A stretch of 64,000 bases of DNA from Shewanella canadensis (GTDB lineage: Bacteria; Pseudomonadota; Gammaproteobacteria; Enterobacterales; Shewanellaceae), in assembly GCF_003966225.1 (NCBI RefSeq), contig NZ_RXNU01000004.1:62001-126000 (forward strand), in the 5' to 3' direction. The notes below the pieces were generated by a model that was not told the DNA's origin, searched no databases, and worked only from the letters and a program-made list of their open reading frames with translations. The position numbers were made by a program, and so were the translations under genes. Shown here piece after piece: positions 10,274-20,491 of the stretch (positions are counted from its first letter, which is position 1; every line of letters starts with the position of its first letter).

Positions 10274-11347
10274 TTAAACGCATTTAGGAGAAACACCATA
10301 GACTTCAGTCGAATGTTGTTTCCCCTTCAATTTAATCGGGCCTAAGTTGTTTAGAACATACAGGCTGCTATCTTTCTCAATTCTGGATTCTAGTGCGCCA
10401 GAGATAAGCATTCTCTGCCCGAGAGGGTTGCATTGATCTTGTAATCTCGCCAACGTGTTGAGTACGTCACTGAAGAAACTAATCTCCTGTTTCTGAACTC
10501 CGACTACGGCGGCGACGACTTGACCACAATGAGCGGCGGCTTTGAACTTAGGAACAAAACCATATTGCTCTTCGAAATACTGACGTTGCCAACTGAGTTG
10601 CTGACTGAATTCATAGTAGATATTGAAACTTCTATCTTTAAGGATCCCGTCTTCGAGCGGCCAATGTATTAAGACTGCATCGCCCATATAACGATAAATT
10701 TCGGCTTCATTATTCGTTACTGTGTCGGCAAGAAGGCTGAAACTATCTTGTATTAAACGGCTGAACCGATAGTCGCCTAATGATTCTGCATGGGTCGTTG
10801 AGGCAACCATATCCAGATAGAGGAATAATCTCTGTTCGTATCTCGGTTTATGGTATTTTCCAAGGCCAATATTGAGTAATACACGAGGTCCTACTAACAG
10901 CGCCATCTGTTCGATGAAGGCTAAACCCACTCTAACTACAACTAGGTATATAATTAGCGCCTGAAATGACGGACTGTAAAGTATATGAGCCGTTAACATC
11001 TGCCTCAAAGTGGCCATGTGGTTTTCTATGGCCCACATATTCAGGAATTGGGTTATGTAGGCAAGAGTTGTCGCCCCAAGCAGAAGGAATAGGCCTTTGA
11101 AGATAACAGAGAATATATAGGGAAGTCGGTTTATCGCGCTAAAATCGGCAATCAGGTTAGACATCCAATGTAAACTACCGAAGATGATCCCCATATAGAT
11201 AGCTAGTGTGGCGAGATCGACACTGCCGGTTGCCCATTGTGGAAGTTCGGGTGCTTGTGCATATCGAAAAAACACAAACGCCGCCATGGCAATTCCCCAA
11301 GCGAAAATCGCAAAAATTAGTTTTTTTGCTTGTATACGTGCTTTCAC
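10274..11347 (-). CDS. cyaC: Membrane-bound class III adenylate cyclase
   Basis: 357 aa. The N-terminal half carries several hydrophobic segments (about 10-28, 44-60, 78-98, 118-142). The C-terminal half is a class III nucleotide cyclase domain: FLYLDMVAST holds the first metal-binding aspartate and RYMGDAVLIHWP the second, followed by AAHCGQVVAAVVG. It probably makes cAMP from ATP at the inner membrane. Family knowledge: S. oneidensis has a membrane class III cyclase named CyaC that, with CRP, supports anaerobic respiration; I assign this gene to it by architecture and its oxyR neighbour, so the symbol is less sure than the activity. A guanylate cyclase cannot be excluded from sequence alone. 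Confidence 0.8.
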   Translation of the reverse strand: MKARIQAKKLIFAIFAWGIAMAAFVFFRYAQAPELPQWATGSVDLATLAIYMGIIFGSLHWMSNLIADFSAINRLPYIFSVIFKGLFLLLGATTLAYITQFLNMWAIENHMATLRQMLTAHILYSPSFQALIIYLVVVRVGLAFIEQMALLVGPRVLLNIGLGKYHKPRYEQRLFLYLDMVASTTHAESLGDYRFSRLIQDSFSLLADTVTNNEAEIYRYMGDAVLIHWPLEDGILKDRSFNIYYEFSQQLSWQRQYFEEQYGFVPKFKAAAHCGQVVAAVVGVQKQEISFFSDVLNTLARLQDQCNPLGQRMLISGALESRIEKDSSLYVLNNLGPIKLKGKQHSTEVYGVSPKCV

Positions 11348-11631
11348 TGTATCAGGGGTATCCTAATGCTTCGTTCTTTATTCAGGATGCGGTAGTTTAT
11401 AGAAAATCCCCCTATGATTTCCACTAGTATTTGTGATCTTTGTCAAATGAGAGTGAGTTATATACATAAACAAGCTTAATTTACAAAAATGTGAGCCATG
11501 TAGATGGCTAGATGAAGTGATTATTCGTTTTCTATCTACTTAGAGGTAAGTCAAAAACATATAAATGAGTCTTATTCAGTGAGCGGGATTGTTATCGTCG
11601 ATCATTTTTCACCTAATGCCATTAACTATTA

Positions 11632-12321
11632 TCAAAGGGGAGGGTAACCAAAAAAGCGTGTGAGAATAGCTTGTGTAAACTGGGTTTTCAGATAGAACCC
11701 CCTTGGATTAGTCATAGTCGTAGAGCCATCTTGAGCAATACTTTGTGTGACTGAGCGACTGTTTGCCCCCTTAGGTCTAAGTTGAAGAACTTCTCCATGT
11801 CTTGCGGTTAGCTGTTGAACTTGCCCCAGAGAGATAAATTCCATTATCTCTTCCCAGTCCTGCTTTAAAAGTGCGATCTCATCTGAATTCGGTGTCCAGA
11901 GTATTGGCGTACCAATTTTCCTGTCTGTCACTGGTATCTGTCTTTCACCTTGTACTGGAACCCAAAGAACAGTTTGGAGTTTATGGCACACCACGCTGTT
12001 TTCCCAAGTTAATCCTTGAATGTTGACTAAGGGAGCGACTGTCACATAGGTCGTCTCCATTGGCTTGCCCTTACTATCGACAGGAATTGTTTTAAGTTCG
12101 ATGCCCAGGTGCAGGAAGTCCTGCTGGGGCTTTGAGCCGGCAATGGCGCCGAGTTCATGTTCGATAAGTTGGCCAACCCAACCTTTATCTCTTTTCAAAT
12201 TGAGTGGGGTAGATAAACCGTGTGAGTCGGCGAGTTGGCCCAATGTCAGACCCGCCATGTTATTGGCTCGCAGCATTAGCTCTTCGATACTGTGGGGAGG
12301 TTTTGGTGTCGTTTTCATCAA
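11632..12321 (-). CDS. mutH: DNA mismatch repair endonuclease MutH
   Basis: 229 aa, the normal length. MutH nicks the unmethylated strand at hemimethylated GATC sites after activation by MutS-MutL. The PD-(D/E)XK active site is visible in [13 protein letters not shown] (Asp, Glu, Lys), with the N-terminal [14 protein letters not shown] helix and the [14 protein letters not shown] segment typical of the family. Its presence implies Dam-directed repair in this organism. It is divergent from rppH; the gap between them holds the DnaA-box cluster. Confidence 0.96.
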   Translation of the reverse strand: MMKTTPKPPHSIEELMLRANNMAGLTLGQLADSHGLSTPLNLKRDKGWVGQLIEHELGAIAGSKPQQDFLHLGIELKTIPVDSKGKPMETTYVTVAPLVNIQGLTWENSVVCHKLQTVLWVPVQGERQIPVTDRKIGTPILWTPNSDEIALLKQDWEEIMEFISLGQVQQLTARHGEVLQLRPKGANSRSVTQSIAQDGSTTMTNPRGFYLKTQFTQAILTRFFGYPPL

Positions 12322-12511
12322 ACCAATTTTACCTGAGATTTTTGAGATATCAATTAGTGGTTAAAAAACGCTCGCATTCTCCATTGTTGATAACGGTCAC
12401 GAAAAAGCTTGGTTTAAGTTATTGATAAAAAACATAAACCGCAATTCAATTTTCAATGTTTACGCGGTTTTTATTCCCTGTATTTTTTTACCCCCTGCTT
12501 TTCCACTATAG

Positions 12512-12869
12512 TTATCCACAGATTCGTTGGATAACTTACACTTATTCTTGCACTAACTCGAAAATATTGAGATGTCAAACAGAGAATTAACCAATTTATT
12601 TCTTGATTTACGTAAATTTAGACTTTGCCTGTGAATAACCTGCTTAAATAAATTTCTGAGTTATCCAAATAATACTTACTGGTCAAAAAACGCCCGCGTG
12701 ATTAATGTTGTTTACCGGGGTAAATAAATGGTGCGCCTAAGCGTTTGTTCTGTATTGTTATATTTGGTTTTGGTTAGAAGGTATGACTCGATGCAAGCTA
12801 CCAAAATAATATCATATCAACCACTATAAATAAGTTTCGAACAGAGATATCCACAGATTTTGTGGATAT
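12512..12869. promoter_or_regulatory. DnaA-box cluster between mutH and rppH (DARS2-like locus)
   Basis: The 690-bp gap 12322-13012 has no gene but several DnaA boxes. Two match TTATNCACA exactly: TTATCCACA at 12512-12520 (+) and its relative at 12630-12638 (-, read TTATTCACA). Three differ by one base: 12661-12669 (+), 12847-12855 (+) and 12861-12869 (-), the last two forming a perfect 9-bp inverted repeat around GATTT. GTTATCCA / TGGATAAC also forms an inverted repeat at 12511-12535. Established knowledge: E. coli DARS2, which recharges ADP-DnaA to ATP-DnaA, lies in the mutH-rppH gap. A possible IHF site is at 12415-12427. A weak hairpin (AAACCGC / GCGGTTT) lies at 12436-12470. Confidence 0.6.
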
Positions 12870-13012
12870 AATCGATTTTTGAATTTCAGTTCTGTTGATA
12901 AAAGTTGGTGTTTTAGTTTTTTATCCAAGGTTCTTGTGTTATTCGGCATTTGCCGCCGGGCGTGCTTTGTGAAACAATCGTTGGATTAAAATGGTTAATT
13001 GACGGAGTCCAT

Positions 13013-13531
13013 GTGATTGATAGTGACGGCTTTCGCGCAAATGTGGGCATCATTATCTGTAATCGCTTTGGGCAGGTTATGTGGGCTAGAAGATTTGGTC
13101 AACATTCCTGGCAATTTCCTCAGGGTGGGGTCGATGAAGGCGAAACACCTGAAGAGGCGATGTTTAGAGAGTTGTATGAAGAGGTTGGATTAAGGCCTGA
13201 ACATGTTCAGATATTAACTTCTACCCGCTCTTGGTTACGTTACAGATTACCCAAACGTTTAATAAGGCAAGATAGTAAGCCTGTGTGTATTGGGCAGAAG
13301 CAAAAGTGGTTTTTGTTACAGCTTAATAGTAGTGAGAGTGCGATTGATCTGAATGCTTGTGGTCATCCTGAGTTTGATGACTGGCGTTGGGTGAGTTATT
13401 GGTATCCGGTGCGACAGGTTGTGTCATTTAAAAGAGATGTTTATAGAAAGGTGATGAAGGAGTTCGCTCCTACGGCACTCCCATTTCAAACGAGGGAACA
13501 TCACCATAGCAGGAGAGGCAGACGACGTTAG
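13013..13531 (+). CDS. rppH: RNA 5'-pyrophosphohydrolase (Nudix)
   Basis: 172 aa from GTG 13013, chosen because the family starts MID(D/S)DG(Y/F)RxNVG, exactly as here, and because GGAG at 13004-13007 gives a good ribosome-binding site; in-frame sequence upstream has no family resemblance, and ATG 13011 is out of frame. RppH removes pyrophosphate from 5'-triphosphate mRNA ends and so starts RNase E decay. The Nudix box runs from [13 protein letters not shown] to RELYEEVGL. The C-terminus is basic and His/Arg-rich ([10 protein letters not shown]). ptsP follows 72 bp downstream, the order known from E. coli. Confidence 0.95.
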   Translation: MIDSDGFRANVGIIICNRFGQVMWARRFGQHSWQFPQGGVDEGETPEEAMFRELYEEVGLRPEHVQILTSTRSWLRYRLPKRLIRQDSKPVCIGQKQKWFLLQLNSSESAIDLNACGHPEFDDWRWVSYWYPVRQVVSFKRDVYRKVMKEFAPTALPFQTREHHHSRRGRRR

Positions 13532-13603
13532 TCATCGAATATGAAGTCATAGATCCGCGAAGTCTATAATGGGTATATATTAATAATATGGAGGTTTAAG
13601 TCG

Positions 13604-15838
13604 GTGCTGAAAACACTAAGAGATATTACCCAGGCCGTTGCGGCGGCTCAAGACCTCCATTCTTCGCTCGAGTTACTCGTTTCTCAAACTAAATCAGCGA
13701 TGGCGACTCAATGCTGCTCTATCTATCTATTAGAGGGGCAGGAACTCGTCTTATCAGCAACTGACGGTTTAGATCCTGATGCCGTTGGCCAGGTAAGAAT
13801 GCCCCTTTCTGAAGGTTTGGTTGGTTTCGTGGCCGAGCGCGAGGAACCTATCAATCTGGCGGACGCTAACCAACACCCTAGATTTAAAAGATTTGTTGAA
13901 GCCGAAGAGGAGAGCTTTAGGGCTTTTCTGGCTGTACCGATAATATATCAAAAAAATGTTCTGGGGGTTTTAGTCGTTCAGCAAGCCGACACTCGTCAAT
14001 TTGATGAAGGTGAAGAGGCTTTCCTTATGACTTTAGCGGCGCAGCTCGCTATGGCGATAAGGCATCTGAAGATTAAAGCCGAAGTGAAGTGTTCTCCCGA
14101 CCTTCTTCACTTTACCGGTATATCGGCCGCTAACGGTGTTGCCATCGCGCACGCATTGGTACTCGGTGGCCAGATAGCACTGGAGCAACCACAAAATCGA
14201 ACTTCTGATGTTGGCCATGAAGAGTCCAGATTGAAATCGGCGATTGAAGCTTGTAAAGATACTCTGACTTCATTGTCACAACGTTTCGATCAGGAGCAGG
14301 ATAACGAAGTTGTTTCCATATTTTCTGCACTGCAACAGCTACTCGATAATGCCAGTCTTGGTGGCGAATACATTAAAGAGGTTCGCGAAGGCTGGTGTGC
14401 TGTATCGGCGGTGAGTCGAGTCTCACTAAGATACATTGAACAGTTTACCCAGATGCAGGATCTTTATCTAAAGGAGCGTGCGGGCGATATTCGTGATCTG
14501 GGATTGCGGGTGCTTAGGCTGCTGATTGAACCTCAGAGGATGGAGCTAGAGCCCGATGTGCCAGTTATTCTTGTTACCAAAGAAGCCGACGCGACGATGC
14601 TTGCCGAGTTTCCACGGCATAAGTTAGTCGGTATTGTCACCGAGCTCGGTGGCGTCAACTCTCATGCCGCTATTCTGGCCAGGGCGCTGGGTGTGCCGGC
14701 GATTATCGGCGTCGAAGGGGTGCTATCTGCCGGTATCGACAAGAAGTTACTGATCATTAATGCCAATCGTGGACAACTGCTGGTCTCGCCAACACCGCCA
14801 CTGATTGCCGAATACCGAAACCTGATCTCGGCCGAAAAAGCCTTGCAGCATAAATACGCTCAAGAGTTAGAACTTCCGGCAGAAACTCTGGACGGTAAAA
14901 GAATTCACCTGTACCTCAATGCGGGTTTATTAAGTAGTTTGGCTTCAGAGATCGCCAATGGCGCGGATGGCGTCGGTCTATATCGCACCGAAATTCCTTT
15001 CATGTTGCATCAAAGGTTTCCCAGTGAATCTGAGCAGGTAAAAGTGTATCGTGAGGTGCTGGAAGCTGCGAATGACAGACCGGTAGTCATGCGCACCTTA
15101 GACGTTGGCGGTGACAAGCCCTTGTCTTATTTTCCTATTAATGAGGAAAACCCTTTTCTGGGCTGGCGTGGCATAAGACTCTCCCTGGATCATCCTGAGC
15201 TGTTTCTTGTACAGCTCAGGGCGATGATACAGGCTGGAGATGAAAAAGATCAGCTGCATATCTTGCTTCCTATGGTGAGTAATCTAGAGGAGATCGATCA
15301 GGCTATTGCCTATCTTGAGCAAGCTTATAATGAACTTAAAACTGATGTTAATAAGAATATCGTAAAACCAAAACTTGGGATTATGCTGGAAGTCCCCGCC
15401 CTTCTGTATCAACTAGCGGAGGTGGCAAGACGGGTTGATTTTGTCTCTGTAGGCTCTAACGATCTGACTCAATACTTGCTGGCGGTGGATAGAAATAATC
15501 CTCGAGTGAGCACCCTGTATGATTGCTACCATCCAGGAATATTAAGGGCACTGAAACGCGCTCGGTTTGATTGTTGGCAATATAATCTTCCCGTCAGTGT
15601 GTGTGGTGAGTTGGCTGGTGAGCCTATCGGTGTGATTTTACTCGTTGCTATGGGATACGATCAGTTGAGTATGAATCAGGGTAGTTTAGCCAGGATCAAT
15701 TATTTGCTTAGAAGGGTGTCTCATTCCGATCTCAGTGAATTGCTCCAGATGGCCCTGACGCTAACCTCTGGGAAAGAGGTTAGGGAGTTGGTCAGGGAAT
15801 ATTTCGAATCTCGAGAGTTAGGAGCAATTCTGAACTAG
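13604..15838 (+). CDS. ptsP: PEP-protein phosphotransferase of the nitrogen PTS (EI-Ntr)
   Basis: 744 aa, GTG start with GGAGGT 8 nt upstream. Domain order: N-terminal GAF sensor (about 1-160, as in NifA), then the enzyme I body. The phosphorylated histidine lies in GGVNSHAAILARALGVPAI; PEP-binding motifs include GLYRTEIPFM, MRTLDVGGDKPL, FVSVGSNDLTQYLLAVDR and the active-site cysteine region SVCGELAGEP. EI-Ntr passes phosphate from PEP to NPr and EIIA-Ntr, linking nitrogen status with potassium and carbon control; glutamine and 2-oxoglutarate act through the GAF domain. Together with gltBD in the same window it is part of nitrogen handling. Confidence 0.96.
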   Translation: MLKTLRDITQAVAAAQDLHSSLELLVSQTKSAMATQCCSIYLLEGQELVLSATDGLDPDAVGQVRMPLSEGLVGFVAEREEPINLADANQHPRFKRFVEAEEESFRAFLAVPIIYQKNVLGVLVVQQADTRQFDEGEEAFLMTLAAQLAMAIRHLKIKAEVKCSPDLLHFTGISAANGVAIAHALVLGGQIALEQPQNRTSDVGHEESRLKSAIEACKDTLTSLSQRFDQEQDNEVVSIFSALQQLLDNASLGGEYIKEVREGWCAVSAVSRVSLRYIEQFTQMQDLYLKERAGDIRDLGLRVLRLLIEPQRMELEPDVPVILVTKEADATMLAEFPRHKLVGIVTELGGVNSHAAILARALGVPAIIGVEGVLSAGIDKKLLIINANRGQLLVSPTPPLIAEYRNLISAEKALQHKYAQELELPAETLDGKRIHLYLNAGLLSSLASEIANGADGVGLYRTEIPFMLHQRFPSESEQVKVYREVLEAANDRPVVMRTLDVGGDKPLSYFPINEENPFLGWRGIRLSLDHPELFLVQLRAMIQAGDEKDQLHILLPMVSNLEEIDQAIAYLEQAYNELKTDVNKNIVKPKLGIMLEVPALLYQLAEVARRVDFVSVGSNDLTQYLLAVDRNNPRVSTLYDCYHPGILRALKRARFDCWQYNLPVSVCGELAGEPIGVILLVAMGYDQLSMNQGSLARINYLLRRVSHSDLSELLQMALTLTSGKEVRELVREYFESRELGAILN

Positions 15839-15947
15839 AGCGATGCCTGTCAATTAAGCTATTAACTCGACGTTAACTTGGTCTTTTGTGGTTTAGTTTT
15901 TAGCTTGTCTTCTTTATGTACACCAATGTAGGTTAAAAGGTCTATTC

Positions 15948-16751
15948 GTGGATAATTTAATTTGGTTTTTTATTAGTTGCCTAGGTTTAGGGGCGTTTGT
16001 AGGCTTTATGGCAGGTCTGTTAGGCATAGGTGGCGGGATAATCGCCGTGCCTGTGCTTCTTTACCTGTTGCCGTCGGCTGGGTTTGAACTGGGAGTTTTA
16101 CCCCATGTGGCCATTGCGACATCTCTTTCCGCGATTATTTTAACCTCCTGTTCTTCGGCTTTAGCGCACCATAGGCGCGGTAATATTCCATGGCCCCTGT
16201 TTAAACCTATGTTGCCTGGGTTGATTTTAGGCGCTTCTTGCTCCGGATTTATCTCACACACGATTAGCGCCGATACCTTGCAGCAGATTTTTGCTATATT
16301 CGTGATTTTAATGGCGGTACAGATGGTATTTCCGCTACGGGTAGCTGGTGAAGAAAAGCCGATGCCCGCCGCTTCAACACTGTTTGTCGCCTCTGCTGCT
16401 ATAGCTTCATTTGCCGCCTTGATGGGGATCGGTGGCGGTATACTCTTGGTTCCATTTTTAAGCTGGTGTGGCCTTCAGATGCGCAATGCTATCGGTTTCT
16501 CAGCGGCATCGGGCGTGTTTATCGCACTGTTTGGTAGTGTCGGGTATGTGTTGGCGGGATGGAATGTGACAGATTTACCGCAAGGGACATTAGGCTACGT
16601 CTATCTTCCGGCGCTTTTGGGGATCATCATCACCTCAGTCACTATGGCGCCTGTTGGTGTCAGAGCCGCGACTCATTGGCCTACGCCTATCCTGAAAAAG
16701 ATATTTGCCGTATTGCTTATTTTTACGGGGATCAAGTTAGCCTTAGCTTGA
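15948..16751 (+). CDS. TauE/SafE-type membrane permease
   Basis: 267 aa, GTG start. About eight hydrophobic segments arranged as two homologous halves, each with the glycine-rich signature of the family: FMAGLLGIGGGIIAVPVL in the first and AALMGIGGGILLVPFLSW in the second. Members export or import small sulphur-containing or other organic anions; the substrate here cannot be told. It sits between ptsP and lgt with gaps of 109 and 157 bp, so it may be its own unit. Confidence 0.88.
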   Translation: MDNLIWFFISCLGLGAFVGFMAGLLGIGGGIIAVPVLLYLLPSAGFELGVLPHVAIATSLSAIILTSCSSALAHHRRGNIPWPLFKPMLPGLILGASCSGFISHTISADTLQQIFAIFVILMAVQMVFPLRVAGEEKPMPAASTLFVASAAIASFAALMGIGGGILLVPFLSWCGLQMRNAIGFSAASGVFIALFGSVGYVLAGWNVTDLPQGTLGYVYLPALLGIIITSVTMAPVGVRAATHWPTPILKKIFAVLLIFTGIKLALA

Positions 16752-16908
16752 TTTCATGATGAGGAGCGTTCAGTTAAGGTGAGGGAATCACCATAGTGAT
16801 TTCATTGCTGCATCCAAGTGGGATTAGGTCTTAGAAAGTGGTCGAGATTGAGTTAGAATTGGCGGGTTTATTTTTACTTTAATTCTTCATGCTTAATTTG
16901 GACTCTTC

Positions 16909-17724
16909 ATGGCATTAAATTTTCCAACTATTGACCCTATTATTGTGTCGATAGGTCCTTTCGATATCTTTGGACAAACTTTTGAACCCGCACTGCGCTG
17001 GTATGGTTTCATGTATCTGGTGGGCTTTGTCGCCGCACTTTGGTTACTGAACCGCAAGTCAGACAGTTCAAATGGCTTATGGTCCAGAGAGCAAGTGTCA
17101 GATCTGCTCTTTTATGGTTTTCTTGGTGTGATATTAGGCGGCCGTGTTGGCTATGTACTTTTTTATCACTTCGACCTGTTCGTGCAAAATCCGCTGTATC
17201 TTTTTAAGATCTCTGAAGGGGGAATGTCCTTCCATGGTGGTCTGATTGGGGTGATCAGCGCAATGTGTTACATCGCCTGGAAGCAGAAGCGAACCTTCTT
17301 TGCCGTAGCGGATATGGTGGCTCCGGTTGTACCTATTGGCTTAGGTATGGGTCGAATAGGGAATTTTATTAATGGTGAACTTTGGGGTCGTGTTAGCGAT
17401 GTACCCTGGGCCATGGTCTTTCCGAGTGGTGGGCCACTGCCACGTCACCCATCTCAGCTTTATCAGTTTGCGCTGGAAGGGGTTGCCCTGTTTATTATTT
17501 TATATTGGTTTAGCCGTAAAACCGATAAGGTGGGAGCCGTCTCAGGTATGTTCCTGCTTGCTTACGGAATGTTCAGAGTGATAGTTGAAACCGTTCGTCA
17601 GCCTGATGCGCATCTGGGGTTATATTGGGGAGTGATGACCATGGGTCAGATCCTATCCATACCTATGGTGTTATTAGGTTTGTATCTTATATTTAGAAAA
17701 GCGCCGGCAGAGGGTAAGTTGTAA
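16909..17724 (+). CDS. lgt: Prolipoprotein diacylglyceryl transferase
   Basis: 271 aa inner-membrane enzyme that moves diacylglycerol from phosphatidylglycerol to the lipobox cysteine of lipoproteins, the first step of lipoprotein maturation. Seven hydrophobic segments; the Lgt signature [14 protein letters not shown] is present, as are [11 protein letters not shown] and HGGLIG. Its stop codon overlaps the thyA start by one base (TAATG), the usual lgt-thyA pairing. The neighbouring lipoprotein gene at 62956 would be one of its clients. Confidence 0.97.
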   Translation: MALNFPTIDPIIVSIGPFDIFGQTFEPALRWYGFMYLVGFVAALWLLNRKSDSSNGLWSREQVSDLLFYGFLGVILGGRVGYVLFYHFDLFVQNPLYLFKISEGGMSFHGGLIGVISAMCYIAWKQKRTFFAVADMVAPVVPIGLGMGRIGNFINGELWGRVSDVPWAMVFPSGGPLPRHPSQLYQFALEGVALFIILYWFSRKTDKVGAVSGMFLLAYGMFRVIVETVRQPDAHLGLYWGVMTMGQILSIPMVLLGLYLIFRKAPAEGKL

Positions 17725-18575
17725 TGAAACAGTATTTAGATCTATGTAATAGAATTATCGATGAGGGCACTTGGATTGAAAATGAGCGGACGGGTAAACG
17801 ATGCCTGACGGTTATCAATGCTGACCTAACCTATAACGTGGGTAATAATGAGTTTCCTCTGATCACAACCCGAAAAAGTTTCTGGAAGAGTGCGATTGCT
17901 GAGATGCTCGGCTATATTCGCGGTTATGATAATGCGGCCGATTTCCGGGCTCTGGGCGCTAAGACCTGGGATGCCAACGCCAATGAAAACCGGGTGTGGT
18001 TAAACAATCCGCATCGTAAAGGCGTCGATGATATGGGGCGCGTCTATGGCGTGCAGGGCAGGGCATGGAGTAAGCCTGACGGCGGCACCATCGATCAATT
18101 AAAGAAGATTGTCGATAATCTCAAAGCTGGTATAGACGACCGCGGAGAGATCCTTAGTTTTTACAATCCGGGCGAGTTCCATATGGGATGTCTGCGTCCC
18201 TGTATGCATACCCATAACTTTTCGCTGCTTGGAGATACACTCTATCTCAATAGCTTTCAGCGCTCCTGTGATGTTCCACTTGGACTGAACTTTAATCAGG
18301 TTCAGGTGTTCACCTTGCTTGCTCTGATTGCACAAATTACCGGAAAGAAGCCGGGAATGGCGTATCATAAAATTGTTAATGCTCACATTTATGAGGATCA
18401 ATTAGCGCTGATGCGGGATGTTCAGCTCAAGAGAGAGCCTTTTGAGCCAGCTTCTTTGTCGATCAACCCTGATATCAAATCACTAGAAGATCTGGAGACC
18501 TGGGTAACGATGGACGACTTTGAAGTGTCGGGTTACCAGCATCATGAAGCGATAAAATATCCGTTTTCTGTTTAA
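17724..18575 (+). CDS. thyA: Thymidylate synthase
   Basis: 283 aa, the longer ThyA form. It methylates dUMP to dTMP with methylene-tetrahydrofolate. The nucleophilic cysteine is in [10 protein letters not shown], an unusual context compared with the common PCHxxxQF of E. coli ThyA; the dUMP-binding [26 protein letters not shown] and the N-terminal loop KRCLTVIN are present. Translationally coupled to lgt. A weak hairpin CGATAA / TTATCG with a short T run (18580-18600) may terminate the pair. Confidence 0.95.
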   Translation: MKQYLDLCNRIIDEGTWIENERTGKRCLTVINADLTYNVGNNEFPLITTRKSFWKSAIAEMLGYIRGYDNAADFRALGAKTWDANANENRVWLNNPHRKGVDDMGRVYGVQGRAWSKPDGGTIDQLKKIVDNLKAGIDDRGEILSFYNPGEFHMGCLRPCMHTHNFSLLGDTLYLNSFQRSCDVPLGLNFNQVQVFTLLALIAQITGKKPGMAYHKIVNAHIYEDQLALMRDVQLKREPFEPASLSINPDIKSLEDLETWVTMDDFEVSGYQHHEAIKYPFSV

Positions 18576-18618
18576 TGGGCGATAATGACCTTATCGTTTA
18601 ATTAGCTGAAAAATCAGA

Positions 18619-18661
18619 GGTAACGAACATCAGATTGTTATAATAATCGGTATTCGTTACC
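18619..18661. repeat. Inverted repeat in the thyA-nhaA gap
   Basis: GGTAACGAA (18619-18627) and TTCGTTACC (18653-18661) are perfect complements around a 25-nt AT-rich loop. No T run follows, so an operator or a small repeat relic is as likely as a terminator. The rest of 18576-18885 shows no gene. Confidence 0.4.
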
Positions 18662-18885
18662 TGCTTTATATGAATAAAAAACTTTACTCATATTCCTACC
18701 GAATCTACACCCTCCTGTTTCTACTGCAAATTTAACATTGTTCGCAAAATGAACGTTGATATCTATTCATTCACTGGTTACACTTAATACCTCGGAAATA
18801 CCGATGTTTTTAGCTGTTGCAATCGAATATTCACGTTTATCGTATTACGATACACTCGGGTCATTAAGATATATTGGAGCAAGTT

Positions 18886-20076
18886 ATGGAAAGGGCTATT
18901 AAGAATTTTTTAAGCCAGGAATCGGCGGGCGGCATTCTGCTTATGATTGCAGTTGCACTCGCAATGATTATGGCAAATTCGCCGCTATCAGGAATGTATC
19001 AGGGCTTCCTGGATACGGAAATGCAGATACGCGTCGGTAGCTTAGATATCGACAAGACTCTGATACATTGGATTAACGATGGCCTGATGGCCCTGTTCTT
19101 CATGCTTATTGGCTTAGAGGTTAAGCGTGAGTTACTTGAGGGGGCGCTATCGAGTGCGGCTCAAGCCTCTTTACCCACTTTTGCGGCGATTGGTGGCATG
19201 GTATTCCCTGCGGGCATCTATCTGTTATTCAACTACGGTGATCCGGTGACTCAAGCTGGCTGGGCTATTCCTGCAGCAACTGATATCGCGTTCGCCTTAG
19301 GGGTCATGGCCCTGCTGGGGAGCCGCGTACCTGTATCACTCAAGGTCTTCTTGTTAGCCTTGGCAATTATTGATGATTTAGGTGTTGTAGTGATCATCGC
19401 CATGTTCTACAGCACAGATCTTTCTATGTTAAGTCTGATAGTGGCAGGTATTGCAATTTTAGGACTGGTCGGGCTTAACCGGAAAGGAGTGACGGCCTTA
19501 GGCCCCTATGGTGTAGTAGGGCTTATCCTCTGGATAGCGGTATTGAAATCGGGTGTTCATGCCACCTTAGCGGGTGTGATTATCGCCTTCTGTATTCCAT
19601 TGCGGGCAAAAGATGGCTGTTCTCCCTCTGAGAGTCTGGAGCATAGTCTGCATCCCTGGAGTACCTTCATGATCTTACCGATATTTGCATTTGCAAATGC
19701 CGGGGTCGATTTGAGCCCAATGAGCTTCGGCGATCTGTTATCACCTGTGCCTGTCGGTATCGCCTTAGGTCTGCTGTTGGGTAAGCCATTAGGTGTGCTT
19801 GTATTCAGCTATATTGGCGTGAAGCTAAAACTGGCTGTACTGCCTGAGGGGATGGGGTGGAAACATATTGCACCGGTTGCTGTGATGTGTGGTATCGGTT
19901 TCACCATGTCGATGTTTATCTCTTCGCTGGCATTTGTTGGTGATGCAGAAGCATACGGTGATTTTGCAAGACTGGGTATTTTAGTGGGGTCGTTCGCGTC
20001 GGCGATTATTGGTTACTTCTGGTTGGCTAAGGTATTGCCCGAAGTTGATGTAGTTAAAGCAAGCAAGGAGAGATAG
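18886..20076 (+). CDS. nhaA: Na+/H+ antiporter NhaA
   Basis: 396 aa from ATG 18886, which has TTGGAGC just upstream and gives the family's N-terminus ([17 protein letters not shown]). NhaA exports Na+ in exchange for two protons. The ion-binding aspartates are in [16 protein letters not shown], and the unwound helices show [18 protein letters not shown] and [15 protein letters not shown]. About 12 membrane segments. It heads a set nhaA - small secreted protein - nhaR; sodium extrusion fits a marine host. Confidence 0.96.
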   Translation: MERAIKNFLSQESAGGILLMIAVALAMIMANSPLSGMYQGFLDTEMQIRVGSLDIDKTLIHWINDGLMALFFMLIGLEVKRELLEGALSSAAQASLPTFAAIGGMVFPAGIYLLFNYGDPVTQAGWAIPAATDIAFALGVMALLGSRVPVSLKVFLLALAIIDDLGVVVIIAMFYSTDLSMLSLIVAGIAILGLVGLNRKGVTALGPYGVVGLILWIAVLKSGVHATLAGVIIAFCIPLRAKDGCSPSESLEHSLHPWSTFMILPIFAFANAGVDLSPMSFGDLLSPVPVGIALGLLLGKPLGVLVFSYIGVKLKLAVLPEGMGWKHIAPVAVMCGIGFTMSMFISSLAFVGDAEAYGDFARLGILVGSFASAIIGYFWLAKVLPEVDVVKASKER

Positions 20077-20077
20077 C

Positions 20078-20461
20078 ATGAGACTAATACTATTAACACT
20101 TACCCTGTGTTTCGGTTTTATTTCCACAGCTCAAGCTGAACAGTTGAATGCCTGCAATACCGATATTAAGAGTGAAACCTGTCAGCACTACCTCGAAGGT
20201 GTGGTCGATGGTGCCCTGATGTATAAGCCCAATGCGACAGGAGCTCGTATCGAGACCGATAGCTATGAGTCCAGAGCCCTTAAATATCGAAGTGGTAAGC
20301 GTTTCCAAGAAGCTAACCGAACATACTGTGAAGGTCGGATCCCGGACAGAAATGTCTTAGTCACCGGGCTTGCCGAGGCGTTTAATGCGGGCAGTATACA
20401 GAATGTTGAGATGCTTAATAATGTGATGTACAGCCTGATGGACTGTCAGAGACTTAAGTAA
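20078..20461 (+). CDS. Small secreted protein, Rap1a/Tai-like
   Basis: 127 aa, starting 1 bp after the nhaA stop. Signal peptide with likely cleavage after AQA (residue about 20). The mature part has four cysteines: two near the N-terminus (CNTDIKSETCQHYLEGVVDG), one in TYCEGRIPDRNVLVTG and one near the end (MDCQ), a pattern that allows two disulphides. The layout C..Y..GV.DG followed by YC.P... and a helix resembles the Rap1a/Tai domain known from type VI immunity proteins and from many unlinked periplasmic proteins. No toxin gene is nearby. Function unknown; co-transcription with nhaA is inferred from spacing. Confidence 0.7.
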   Translation: MRLILLTLTLCFGFISTAQAEQLNACNTDIKSETCQHYLEGVVDGALMYKPNATGARIETDSYESRALKYRSGKRFQEANRTYCEGRIPDRNVLVTGLAEAFNAGSIQNVEMLNNVMYSLMDCQRLK

Positions 20462-20491
20462 CGTATTGGTGCAATTAGAGTAAAAGCTTAT

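Noticed and set aside
12950..13012. Longer N-terminus for rppH
   Set aside because: The extension has no family similarity; GTG 13013 has a ribosome-binding site and gives the canonical N-terminus.
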